Source: JAXGPP01 sp964436865 (lineage in GTDB: Bacteria; Planctomycetota; Planctomycetia; Pirellulales; Thermoguttaceae). From it: a DNA stretch of 22,848 nucleotides. This document shows positions 14,987 through 22,847 of the stretch, piece after piece (within the stretch, counting starts at the first letter, position 1; every line of letters starts with the position of its first letter). The position numbers and the translations under genes were made by a program. The notes below the pieces were generated by a model, which had not been told where the DNA came from, made no database searches, and saw only the letters and a program-made list of their open reading frames with translations. The DNA lies in NCBI GenBank assembly GCA_964436865.1, contig CAYTFK010000080.1, positions 1 through 22,848 on the forward strand, written 5' to 3'.

Positions 14987-15715
14987 ATGGTTGCCATGCC
15001 AAATTTCGACGGCTATCGCCCCAATTCGGCGAACCCCCGTGCGCGAATCTCCGTATCGAAAATGAACAGCACGATTGACCAGATGGCACCTGAGGCCGAC
15101 CGGGCTAATACCTACAGTGAGCGGTCGGACGAGGAACTCCTGACCAATTACTGCCGGGATGGAGCGCGCGGAGCGTTCGAGGAGCTTGTTCGCCGCTACG
15201 AGCGGGAACTGTTCAACTACCTCCGGCACTATCTTGGCAACGCCGAAATGGCCGAGGACGCCTTCCAATCCACGTTTCTCCAGGTGCATCTGAAGTGTGA
15301 TCAATTTGAGCCGGGTCGGAAGGTCCGACCGTGGTTGTATACCGTGGCGACGAACCAGGCGATCGATGCTCAACGCCGCAATCGGCGGCACCGGATGGTC
15401 AGCCTCGACCGTCGGTCAGCCGATACGGCCGAAGAGGAGACCGGAGCGCTTGTTGACCTGCTGGGCAGTGGCGAACCGAACCCATTCGACCGGCTGCAAT
15501 CGGCCGAACAGCAGCGGTACATCCGCGAGGCGGTGGACCAGCTCCCCCACACGTTACGGGAAGTACTTGTGCTGGTCTACTACCAGGGGATGAAGTACCG
15601 CGAGGCTGCCGATTTGCTGGGGATTCCCGTTGGCACGGTCAAGAGCCGCCTGCACGCCGCCATCCGTAAGCTGGACGATGCACTAACCCTCGATAATCTG
15701 GCCGGCCATGGCTGA
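14987..15715 (+). CDS. ECF-family RNA polymerase sigma factor
   Basis: The 242-residue protein directs RNA polymerase to a specific regulon. Sigma region 2 spans about 47-131 (AFEELVRRYERELFNYLRHY, AEDAFQSTFLQVH, RPWLYTVATNQAIDAQRR), and region 4 spans about 176-235 with the helix-turn-helix at YREAADLLGIPVGTVKSRLH. An Asp/Glu-rich linker at ~140-170 separates them. The ATG at 14987 follows AGGGAGGT at 14971-14978 with good spacing. The first ~45 residues are a non-conserved, basic extension, and ATG at 14996 or 15062 remain possible starts. Its stop overlaps the anti-sigma start by 8 bases. It is preceded by a sigma-54 promoter, an uncommon arrangement for an ECF gene. Target promoters are not identifiable here. 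Confidence 0.94.
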   Translation: MVAMPNFDGYRPNSANPRARISVSKMNSTIDQMAPEADRANTYSERSDEELLTNYCRDGARGAFEELVRRYERELFNYLRHYLGNAEMAEDAFQSTFLQVHLKCDQFEPGRKVRPWLYTVATNQAIDAQRRNRRHRMVSLDRRSADTAEEETGALVDLLGSGEPNPFDRLQSAEQQRYIREAVDQLPHTLREVLVLVYYQGMKYREAADLLGIPVGTVKSRLHAAIRKLDDALTLDNLAGHG

Positions 15716-16748
15716 AAGCGTGCAAGAGGACTTGCTTGGCTACCTGCTGGGAGCGCTGGAGGAGTCCGAGCGGGAACGGGTCGAAGGGCAACTTCAGAGC
15801 AGCGCTCAATTGCAGCAGCAACTCGGGCGGCTGCGCGTCAGCTTGAATCGGCTTTCGGTCAGCAAAGTCGATTACAATCCACCCCGCGGGCTGGCAGAAC
15901 GCACGTGTGAACTGGTTGCGGCCGACCGGGAGTCGGCTGCGGCCGCCTCCGGCCCGTCTCCGATATTGCTGCCGATCAATAACCCGTTGCCTGAAGAAGC
16001 GGCCCTGGCCGAACCTCACGAGAGTGGTTTCCAGTGGGGCCGCTGGCGTTTGGCCGACGTATTGGTGGCCGCGGGCATCCTCATTGCCGGCACCGCGCTG
16101 ATTGTGCCAGCCATCGAGCAAAGCCGCGAGAACTCGCGGATCGCCACCTGCGGAAATAATCTGCGTGAGTTGGGCGTGGCGCTGGTGCAGTACGCCGAAC
16201 GAAACAACGGGTACTTTCCCCGAGTTCCGGACCAGGGTCCGCTGGCCGTGGCCGGAATCTATGCCCCCACACTCGCCGAGGGGGGCTTCATCGATAACTC
16301 GCGATGGGTCGTGTGCCCCGGTTCGCGATTGGCAGAACAGGGAGACTTCAGAATCCCCGGCCTCGCTGAGCTCAAGGGGGCCGGGGTCGGCGAAGCACTG
16401 AATCGGCTGCGGGCGACCATGGGTGGCAGTTACGGCTACACCCTCGGCTACGTGGAAAGCGGCCGCTATCGTCCTACAAAGAACCTCCACCGCTGGTACT
16501 ACGCACTGATGGCTGACGCCCCCAGCAAGCTGCTGCCGAACATCCGCAGCCAGAATCACGGCATCCGTGGGCAGAACGTGCTCTTCGAAGACGGGCACGT
16601 GGCGTTTCTCATCAAGCCCGAGCCGGACGACCGTCCCGACAACGTGTTTCTGAATGACACGGGTGTTGTCGCCGCCGGAGCCCATCTGGACGACGCCGTC
16701 GTGGGCGCGAGCGAAGACGCCCCCTTGCGATGGCTGCTGGGAAACTAG
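15708..16748 (+). CDS. Anti-sigma-like membrane protein with pseudopilin-type H-x-DG outer domain
   Basis: The 346-residue protein probably holds the ECF factor inactive until a signal arrives. Residues ~5-50 (EDLLGYLLGALEESERERVEGQL) look like an anti-sigma domain, but the zinc-binding HxxxCxxC is absent. A linker follows, then one membrane helix at ~115-135. The outer part begins VPAIEQSRENSR, CGNNLRELGVALVQYAERNNGYFP (~133-171), closely resembling the start of DUF1559/type II pseudopilin-like planctomycete proteins. Near the end HGIRGQNVLFEDGHV (284-298) is a variant H-x10-DG motif of that family. The start overlaps the sigma gene by 8 bases, so the two are translationally coupled. I infer an envelope sensor; the ligand is unknown. 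An alternative is that the outer domain contacts the secretion machinery. Confidence 0.8.
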   Translation: MAESVQEDLLGYLLGALEESERERVEGQLQSSAQLQQQLGRLRVSLNRLSVSKVDYNPPRGLAERTCELVAADRESAAAASGPSPILLPINNPLPEEAALAEPHESGFQWGRWRLADVLVAAGILIAGTALIVPAIEQSRENSRIATCGNNLRELGVALVQYAERNNGYFPRVPDQGPLAVAGIYAPTLAEGGFIDNSRWVVCPGSRLAEQGDFRIPGLAELKGAGVGEALNRLRATMGGSYGYTLGYVESGRYRPTKNLHRWYYALMADAPSKLLPNIRSQNHGIRGQNVLFEDGHVAFLIKPEPDDRPDNVFLNDTGVVAAGAHLDDAVVGASEDAPLRWLLGN

Positions 16749-16821
16749 AGAGCCCCGCGCCCATCAAGGCTTGGCCCGCTTCCGCTCCGGACGTCGCGAG
16801 GCGCCTGCGGCCGAGGGACCG

Positions 16822-17883
16822 CTACTTCTCCAGCCCGTAGTCCTTGAGCTTCTTGTGGAGCGTGTTGCGATTGATTCCCAGCCGTTCGGCCGCCTTCACC
16901 TGCACGCCATCGCAGCCCGCAAGGACCTGGGCGATCAGTTCACGTTCGACGCGGTCGACGATCTTGGCGTGCAAATTCACTTCATTCGGACCAGCGTCGG
17001 CCAGGCCATTTTCGACGAGTTCGGCGCATAGCGACTCGAGGTCGGCCTTGCGATGGCGGCCGATCCGGGGCCGCTTCCTTCCCAGCACGGCGTCGGGCAA
17101 CAGGTCGCTCGTCAGTTCATCGCCCGGGGCCAGCACCACGGCCCGCTCGATGTAGTTCTGCAATTCGCGGACATTACCGGGCCAGTCGTAGGCCTGCAGC
17201 GCTTCCATGGCCGCCCGCTGAACGTGGGGGACGTGGCGGTTATTTGCCTCGTTGTAGATGCGCAGGAAGAAACCGACCAGTTCGGCGATATCCTCGCGGC
17301 GATCGCGGAGCGGCGGTAGGTAGATGGTGATCACGTTGAGCCGGTAGTAAAGGTCCTCGCGGAACCGGCTTGCCTCGACCTCTTCCAGAAGGTCGCGGTT
17401 GCTGGCGGCGATCACCCGGGTATCGACGCGGATCGTCTGCGTGTCGCCGACCCGCTCGAACTCGTGTTCCTGGAGGACGCGTAGCAGCTTGACCTGCAGC
17501 TTGGCGGTGGTGGAGTTGATCTCGTCAAGAAAAACCGTACCCGTGTGGGCCGCCTCGAAACGGCCGGTGCGGTTGTCGATGGCACCGGTGAACGCGCCGC
17601 GAACATGGCCAAACAACTCGCTTTCCAAGAGGTTCTCGGCCAGGGCGCCGCAGTTGACGCGGACGAACGGGCCGCTGCCGCGGGGGCTGAGTTGATGGAT
17701 TGCTTTGGCAATCAGTTCCTTGCCGGTGCCGGTCTCGCCCAGCAGCAGCACCGAGGCATTGGAACGGGCAACCTGTCGGGTCAGCCGATAGACCTCCTCC
17801 ATAGCCGGTCCAGAGCCGATAAGGCTAGGGATCGGCGGCCCGGTTTCCTTGAGCGGAGAGTAGGGAGACGGGTTGCGGGTCAT
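16822..17883 (-). CDS. Sigma-54-dependent activator without a sensor domain (PspF-like)
   Basis: The 353-residue protein opens sigma-54 promoters by ATP hydrolysis. The AAA+ domain spans about 20-255, with Walker A GETGTGKE at 49-56, the sigma-54-contacting GAFTGA at 96-101, Walker B TVFLDE at 116-121 and the YDWPGNVREL end motif near 232-241. A Fis-type helix-turn-helix occupies ~315-350 (VKAAERLGINRNTLHKKL). Only ~20 residues precede the ATPase, so no receiver, GAF or PAS domain exists; control must come from a partner protein or from expression level. ATG at 17881-17883 is chosen because the frame upstream is Arg/Ser-rich without domain similarity. It converges with the ECF/anti-sigma pair, and the HEAT-repeat gene lies 142 bases upstream on the same strand. 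The sigma-54 promoter at 14853 is a candidate target. Confidence 0.92.
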   Translation of the reverse strand: MTRNPSPYSPLKETGPPIPSLIGSGPAMEEVYRLTRQVARSNASVLLLGETGTGKELIAKAIHQLSPRGSGPFVRVNCGALAENLLESELFGHVRGAFTGAIDNRTGRFEAAHTGTVFLDEINSTTAKLQVKLLRVLQEHEFERVGDTQTIRVDTRVIAASNRDLLEEVEASRFREDLYYRLNVITIYLPPLRDRREDIAELVGFFLRIYNEANNRHVPHVQRAAMEALQAYDWPGNVRELQNYIERAVVLAPGDELTSDLLPDAVLGRKRPRIGRHRKADLESLCAELVENGLADAGPNEVNLHAKIVDRVERELIAQVLAGCDGVQVKAAERLGINRNTLHKKLKDYGLEK

Positions 17884-18025
17884 GGGAGAAACTCGAAACA
17901 ATCCATTGTCGATGCGATGCGTTTTACTTCCGGTCCGCCGGCCATGAACGACGTTTGGCGTGCCGCGCGGGAAGCTCGCCAGCCGTTTTGCCGCTCGTCT
18001 GGCACTCGGGCGGCCCTGAGGCGGA

Positions 18026-20443
18026 TTAACGCTGGACGCTGCCGCCGGGCGAGTCGGGCTGGCTGACTTGCTCGGCAACCGGCAATTGCCGCGACGGGGC
18101 CTCGATGCAATCGAGAATGCTCCCCATGATCCGTTGCATCGATGGATCATACCGGGAGCTTTGATTGTAACGCTCGTACTGTTCGAGGATCTGCTCGGTG
18201 GTCAACAGGATGCCGAATCGTTCTACGCTGCCGCAAAATGCGGCTGCGGCCGCGCCCCGCGCTTCCGGCGAGATCGTGCCGCGGCTGGCGAGGTCGACCA
18301 GCGCTTTCTGGCTGTCGGCCGTGCCCAGCGTGCCCAGCACGGCGGCTGAGTCAGAGGTGAGGTTGGGAACGTGCTGGGCGGTGAGCAAGGCGTCTTCAAT
18401 TCGCAGCACGTTGTACAGCCGCCGGTTGCGGCTGATCTCGGCCAGCAGCGATACCGCCCTGGCTGCCTGGGCCTGACGCTCTGCAAACGTGATCGGCTGC
18501 GGACCGGCCATGCCAAGCACCTGGCCGACGATCCACTGCACGTCTTCCTGGCGGTGCGGCCGGGTGAAGGCCGCGGCCAGGCGGTCACCGCCGATCATTC
18601 GATCGGCCCTTTCGCGCTGACCTTCTTCCGCCAGCACCCCCACCGGCAGCGACGCGGTGCGGGGAATATGGCGAAGCTGCTGGAGCAGGATGTTGACCGC
18701 CGGCCCTCCAAGCGATGCGGCGACCAGTGCCAACTCATAGTCGGGCGAGGCGAGCGCGTGCCGAATCAAATCGCGGCCCGTGGTCGCCACATCGACTTCG
18801 TAGCCCAAGGCCGGCAGATACCCGGCAACTCGCTGCGCTTCGGCCAGCGACGGCGCAGCGACGATTGCCCGCGGCGTCCCGCGGGTCGAGGCCGCGAAGC
18901 TCAGCAACTCGGGCACGAAGCTCGATCCGGCGAACGGGCTGTTCGGCTCCAGCGCCAGTACCGTTTCCGCGGCGGCGAACGACAGCCGCCGGTCGGGATG
19001 CCGGACCGCGCGGACCAGGGGCGACATCTCGGGCCCCTGATGCAACAAGTCAGCAGCCGTTCCCAGCCTCCCGATCAGCCGGACGATCGCCGTGGCAGCG
19101 GCCGGATGCTCTTTTTCCAGGGAATAGACCAGCGCCCGCTCGAAATCGCCCACCCCCAGCGCCAAAGCGCGATCGGCCGCACTGCCGGGTGCGGTGGCCA
19201 GCGGCTTGTCGAGTCCCGTCTCGAAAGCCGCCTGCTCGAGCATGGTGACCAGGTAGAGGGAGCGGACGTCGGGATCGTCGGGAGCGATGCGAAAGGCCTC
19301 TCGGGCGAGCCGCGCTGCCAACAGTCGCGTGGCAACGTTGGACGGGACAAGGGCCCGCGCCGGCTGTTTTTCGTCGTCGTCCCAGGACCAGATTTCCACC
19401 TGGTCTTGGACGTCCCCGCGGAGCGGTAGCCGCTGCTCAAGGTAACGTTCCGACTGCTCCGTCAGCGCACGAACGGAATCGCCGATGTCTGGCAGCCTAC
19501 CGAGAAGCCGCACCAGGGCCGCTTCCGCCGCCCGGCGAACCTGAGGATCGGAGTCGGCCGCGTAGTAAGGGGCCAAGAGGTAGAGGATTGCGTCGTGCGA
19601 CCGCAAGTCGCCCAGAACCGAGATGATTTCGGCCTCCAGCACGGGATCAGCGGTTTCCAGCGAGCCGACCAGGGAGGGAGCCAGATTGCCTCCCAATTCG
19701 ACCAGCGCCAGGCGGAGATAGGATCGCTCTGCGGCACGGTTCGGATCGGCCAGCGCCTGCAGTATTGCGCCCATGGCCGACAGGCGAACGGGGCGCAACT
19801 GGTTGATGGCGCGGTAGCGGACCTCGGATGAGGGGTCGCTGAGCTGCTTGATGAGGCTGGACAACTGGTCGGGGGCTGTCAGTTCCTCGCGAACGGAGTT
19901 CGCCACTTGAGCCGCCAGTTGGCCTGCTTCCGGCGCCAGGTCGGGCCGGGCGGCCAGGCGGGTGAAGGTCTCCATTCCCATCTGCCGGACCAGCGCGGCG
20001 GATTGAGCCGGCGTCAGGTTGGCCTGGAGCACGCGGCCGAGAAAGGACCGCGCCAGGTCGGGGCGGTTGAGGTCGGCCAGGATGCGGGCGGCGCGAATGA
20101 GTTCTTCTGGAGTCCGGGGGTTGGTGGCTAGGATCGTATCGACGGCGGCGTCCTGGGCCGCCTCGACCGGCGAGGCGGCTTCGATCGGCGCGGGAGCTGT
20201 GACCGGCGCGGGAGCGGCGATCGGGGCCGCGGGGAGTGGAGCAGCGGGAGGGGCCGCAGCCTGCTGCGCCCACGCCAGGCCGCCGCAAGCCGCGGCGATG
20301 GCGGCTGTCCACAGGCCGAGCCGGAATCGCGGTTCCGTGGCGATTCGCCTGAGCAACGAACCGGCGCGGCGCGCCGGCCGCCGTCTGCCGGCCCAGCCGC
20401 GCGTCGCTCGGCTCATTCTCAGTGCGAAGGTCAGTAAGGACAT
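18026..20443 (-). CDS. Exported HEAT-repeat protein with degenerate receiver-like domain
   Basis: This 805-residue protein has an N-terminal basic region and a hydrophobic segment at ~41-58 followed by AWAQQ, read as a signal peptide or anchor. A Pro/Ala-rich linker covers 62-98. Alpha-helical repeats follow: a TPR-like stretch at ~108-180 and HEAT repeats at ~193-315 and again at ~695-745 (EVRYRAINQLRPV, QVRRAAEAALVRLLG). Residues ~524-642 have the length and strand order of a receiver domain (RAIVAAPS, YEVDVATTGRDLI, YELALVAASLGGP, LPVGVLAE, TRPH). However, the acidic pair, phospho-acceptor Asp and Thr/Ser are replaced, and the conserved Lys is Arg. It could be a scaffold or peptide-binding sensor. 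ATG at 20443 lies 28 bases after argH, suggesting co-transcription with argH. No known named family is recognised. Confidence 0.75.
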   Translation of the reverse strand: MSLLTFALRMSRATRGWAGRRRPARRAGSLLRRIATEPRFRLGLWTAAIAAACGGLAWAQQAAAPPAAPLPAAPIAAPAPVTAPAPIEAASPVEAAQDAAVDTILATNPRTPEELIRAARILADLNRPDLARSFLGRVLQANLTPAQSAALVRQMGMETFTRLAARPDLAPEAGQLAAQVANSVREELTAPDQLSSLIKQLSDPSSEVRYRAINQLRPVRLSAMGAILQALADPNRAAERSYLRLALVELGGNLAPSLVGSLETADPVLEAEIISVLGDLRSHDAILYLLAPYYAADSDPQVRRAAEAALVRLLGRLPDIGDSVRALTEQSERYLEQRLPLRGDVQDQVEIWSWDDDEKQPARALVPSNVATRLLAARLAREAFRIAPDDPDVRSLYLVTMLEQAAFETGLDKPLATAPGSAADRALALGVGDFERALVYSLEKEHPAAATAIVRLIGRLGTAADLLHQGPEMSPLVRAVRHPDRRLSFAAAETVLALEPNSPFAGSSFVPELLSFAASTRGTPRAIVAAPSLAEAQRVAGYLPALGYEVDVATTGRDLIRHALASPDYELALVAASLGGPAVNILLQQLRHIPRTASLPVGVLAEEGQRERADRMIGGDRLAAAFTRPHRQEDVQWIVGQVLGMAGPQPITFAERQAQAARAVSLLAEISRNRRLYNVLRIEDALLTAQHVPNLTSDSAAVLGTLGTADSQKALVDLASRGTISPEARGAAAAAFCGSVERFGILLTTEQILEQYERYNQSSRYDPSMQRIMGSILDCIEAPSRQLPVAEQVSQPDSPGGSVQR

Positions 20444-20471
20444 AGGCGCGTCTCGTTCTGGCTGCGACGGC

Positions 20472-21881
20472 TCACGGCTGCGGTCGGTTGCGCTCGGGCT
20501 CAGGCGTTTCGAGCCGCTTCTTCCAGGAATCGATCTGTTGGCGAACCTGCTGCGGGCCGGTCGAACCGTAACTCTGGAACAACGCGACGGCACGCTCGAC
20601 GCCCAGCACTTCGTATACGCTCTGGTCCAGATCCGGATCGGCCGCGCGGAACTCGTCGAGCGGCAGGTCGGAGAGCCGGCAATTGCGTTCCATCGCCGAA
20701 CGGACCAGGCCGCCGACAATCCCGTGGGCGGTCCGCTGCGGGATGCCACGGCGGATAAGGTATTCCATGAACGTCGTGGCGTCGAGATACCCGCGGTCGA
20801 GCCGCTCGGCGATTGCGCTGCGGTTCAGTTCGGCGCCGGCCACGAGCGGGGCGGCCAGTTCGAGCGATGCGACCACCGTGTCGAACGAGTCGAACAGCCG
20901 CTGCTTGTCTTCCTGGAGGTCGCGGTTGTAGGCCAGCGGCAGCCCTTTCATGAGCACCAGGAGGGCCTGGAGGTTGCCGACGACGCGGCCGGTCTTTCCG
21001 CGGATCAGTTCGAGGACGTCGGGATTGACCTTCTGCGGCATGATCGACGAGCCGGTGCAGAATGCCTGGGGCAGCTTGAGGAAGTTGAATTCCGTGGTCG
21101 ACCACAGAATCCACTCCTCGGCCCAGGTGCTCAGGTGTTCGGCGATCAGCGCGAGGACGAAGGCGAATTCGACGAGGAAGTCGCGGTCGCTCGACACGTC
21201 GAGGCTGTTGGCGGCCACGCCGTCGAAGGCGAGTCGCCGGGCGACGTCGTCGCGGTCGATGGGGAGGCTGGTGCCGGCGAGGGCGGCGGCTCCGAGGCTC
21301 GACACATTGGCGCGGCGGCGGCAGTCGGCCAGGCGCTGGCGGTCGCGCTGGAGCTTCTCGCAGTAGGCCAGCCAGTAGTGCGGCGCGAGGACGGGCTGCG
21401 CGCGCTGCATGTGGGTATAGCCGGGAAGGATGACGTCGAGATCGCGGTCGCAGCGGCCGACCAGCGCGCGCTGCAACTGCTGCACCCGGTCGTCGACCTC
21501 GTCGATCGAGTCGCGGACCCAGAGCCGCATATCGGTTGCTACCTGATCGTTGCGGCTGCGGGCGGTGTGCAGTTTTCGGCCGGTGTCGCCGATGCGGTCG
21601 ATGAGGGCCCGCTCGATGTGCATGTGGATGTCTTCCAGTTCGACGGCGAACTGGAAACGGCCCTGCTCGATATCGTGGCGGATTGCGGAGAGCCCCTGCT
21701 CAATCTGTTGGCACTCGGCTGGGGTAATCAGGCCGGTTTGGGCGAGCATTTGGGCGTGGGCGATCGATCCGGCGATGTCGTGCGCGTAAAGGCGGCGATC
21801 GAAGCTGACGCTTTCCGTGAACTGCTCGACGCGTCGGTCGGTGGCTTCAGCAAATACGCCACCCCAAGCTTTTTCCGCCAC
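20472..21881 (-). CDS. argH: Argininosuccinate lyase
   Basis: The 469-residue cytoplasmic enzyme splits argininosuccinate into arginine and fumarate, the last step of arginine synthesis. It carries the fumarase/aspartase superfamily signature GSSIMPQKVNPD near residue 280, HTARSRNDQVATD near 105-117 and TPGYTHMQRAQP-like GYTHMQRAQP near 150, all as in ArgH. GTG at 21879-21881 is preferred: it gives AEKAWGGVFAEATD, the usual ArgH N-terminus, and GGGAG lies 6 bases upstream. ATG at 21921-21923 would add 14 residues but sits at or before the predicted transcription start. The HEAT-repeat gene follows after 28 bases. No other arg genes are in the window. Confidence 0.96.
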   Translation of the reverse strand: MAEKAWGGVFAEATDRRVEQFTESVSFDRRLYAHDIAGSIAHAQMLAQTGLITPAECQQIEQGLSAIRHDIEQGRFQFAVELEDIHMHIERALIDRIGDTGRKLHTARSRNDQVATDMRLWVRDSIDEVDDRVQQLQRALVGRCDRDLDVILPGYTHMQRAQPVLAPHYWLAYCEKLQRDRQRLADCRRRANVSSLGAAALAGTSLPIDRDDVARRLAFDGVAANSLDVSSDRDFLVEFAFVLALIAEHLSTWAEEWILWSTTEFNFLKLPQAFCTGSSIMPQKVNPDVLELIRGKTGRVVGNLQALLVLMKGLPLAYNRDLQEDKQRLFDSFDTVVASLELAAPLVAGAELNRSAIAERLDRGYLDATTFMEYLIRRGIPQRTAHGIVGGLVRSAMERNCRLSDLPLDEFRAADPDLDQSVYEVLGVERAVALFQSYGSTGPQQVRQQIDSWKKRLETPEPERNRPQP

Positions 21882-21925
21882 CGTCGACTCCCGGTCAGCC
21901 ACCTGAAAAGAACAGCAACGCATTT

Positions 21926-21954
21926 ACTCTAAACAGCTTACGACGACGTGTCAA
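21926..21954 (-). promoter_or_regulatory. argH: Sigma-70 promoter of argH
   Basis: On the minus strand a perfect TTGACA (21949-21954) and TAGAGT (21926-21931) are separated by 17 bases. Transcription would start near 21919, leaving a leader of about 38 bases before the GTG at 21881. Confidence 0.65.
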
Positions 21955-22349
21955 TTGCGGAACGGGCCGGGAAATCGGGGTTCTCCGGGGCTGCCGCCGG
22001 GCATGTCGCCGGTTGAATGGCCGAGTGTACTTCGGGCATCCGGCCTGTCGCAAGTCGGTATGGCCGCGAGCTGGCCGGTTGCGGCCGATGGCGGGGCGGG
22101 AGAGCTTGGGCAAGGCCGGCACGCAGGCAGGCTGCTGGGGGCGACCTAAGCTGTTGTGCGACAGGATGATGGGAGATGGGGGCTGAAGGTGCTCGTGGGC
22201 GTGGCAGGGCGGGCCGGAATGGGGTACCGGGCGGCGGCGGAAGTTGGCGAAGGGGCGATGGGGGCGGATGGCGAGTGTCGGGCGGGCGGGGGCCTGCTGT
22301 GCCGCACCCGGCTACGGAGCGATAATGCGGAATCGTGTGGCCCGCCCGG
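21955..22349. other. G-rich non-coding region between argH and the thioesterase
   Basis: No convincing gene lies here; short frames on both strands have low-complexity Gly/Arg/Ala products and no recognisable motif. From about 22160 the + strand is strongly enriched in G-runs, including a quadruplex-capable motif at 22197-22224 and GGGCGGGCGGGGG near 22280. It must contain the thioesterase promoter, which I could not identify. Confidence 0.55.
22197..22224 (+). other. G-quadruplex-capable motif
   Basis: Four G-runs (22197-22199, 22207-22209, 22211-22213, 22221-22224) are separated by loops of 7, 1 and 7 bases, meeting the G3+N1-7 rule. It lies about 125 bases upstream of the thioesterase start, on its coding strand. 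Folding is not demonstrated. Confidence 0.4.
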
Positions 22350-22775
22350 ATGCTGGAGATCGACGCTGTGCCGGATAACTTGCCTGCGGAACGCTACCTC
22401 GCCTTGAAGGCGGTGATGATGCCTCGCGACACCAACCCGCATGGGACGATTTTTGGCGGGGTGGTGTTGAGCTACGTGGACCAGGCGGGGGCGGTGGGCG
22501 CGCGGCATGCGGTCCGCACGGCGGGTTGGCCGGATCCATCGCTGGTGACGGTGGCGGTCAACAGCGTGGAGTTTCACCGTCCGGTGTTCGTGGGCGATGT
22601 GGTGAGTTTCTGGTCGACGGTGGCCAAGGTGGGCCGGACGTCGATCACGATGCACGTGGCGGTTGAGGCGGAGCGCGAGGGTCGGGATGTTCCGCTGACC
22701 GAGGCGATGGTGACGTACGTGTCGGTGGCCCCGGACCAGAACGAGCGACAACCGGTGCCGATTCGGGGCGGTTGA
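22350..22775 (+). CDS. Acyl-CoA thioesterase, YciA-type hotdog fold
   Basis: The 141-residue cytoplasmic enzyme should hydrolyse acyl-CoA thioesters. MPRDTNPHGTIFGGVVLSYVD (near residues 24-44) matches the YciA/BACH core, with the asparagine in DTNPHG and the catalytic-site Asp in SYVDQAG. The central helix is followed by strands VTVAVNSVEFHRPVFVGDVV, the usual hotdog sequence, and the C-terminus (TEAMVTYVSVAPD) also matches. Length is typical for a single-domain member, which would work as an oligomer. The ATG at 22350 is chosen over GTG at 22335 by start-codon preference only; neither has a clear ribosome site. It appears to be a single-gene unit. Confidence 0.9.
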   Translation: MLEIDAVPDNLPAERYLALKAVMMPRDTNPHGTIFGGVVLSYVDQAGAVGARHAVRTAGWPDPSLVTVAVNSVEFHRPVFVGDVVSFWSTVAKVGRTSITMHVAVEAEREGRDVPLTEAMVTYVSVAPDQNERQPVPIRGG

Positions 22776-22816
22776 GGAAGACGGGGAGAGCGGAGGGGCC
22801 TGGGGTCGGCGGCGGA

Positions 22817-22847
22817 GGGGCGTGGAGGGCGGGGCGTGCGGGCCGGG
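22817..22847 (+). other. G-quadruplex-capable motif after the thioesterase
   Basis: Five G-runs (22817-22820, 22827-22829, 22831-22834, 22840-22842, 22845-22847) have loops of 6, 1, 5 and 2 bases. The motif begins 42 bases past the thioesterase stop and reaches the window edge. No coding sequence is supported from 22776 to the end. Confidence 0.4.

Noticed and set aside
15639..16685. 348-residue open frame on the - strand
   Set aside because: It is opposite the anti-sigma-like gene, which has clear domains, coupling and promoter support.
18371..19429. 352-residue open frame on the + strand
   Set aside because: It is antisense to the HEAT-repeat gene, Gly/Arg/Gln-rich with no fold-like pattern.
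20019..21932. 637-residue open frame on the + strand
   Set aside because: It is antisense to argH and the 5' part of the HEAT gene; composition is a mirror of those genes with no domain motifs.
22146..22751. 201-residue His/Arg/Pro-rich frame on the - strand
   Set aside because: It is antisense to the thioesterase gene and the G-rich region; the composition is explained by the G-tracts.
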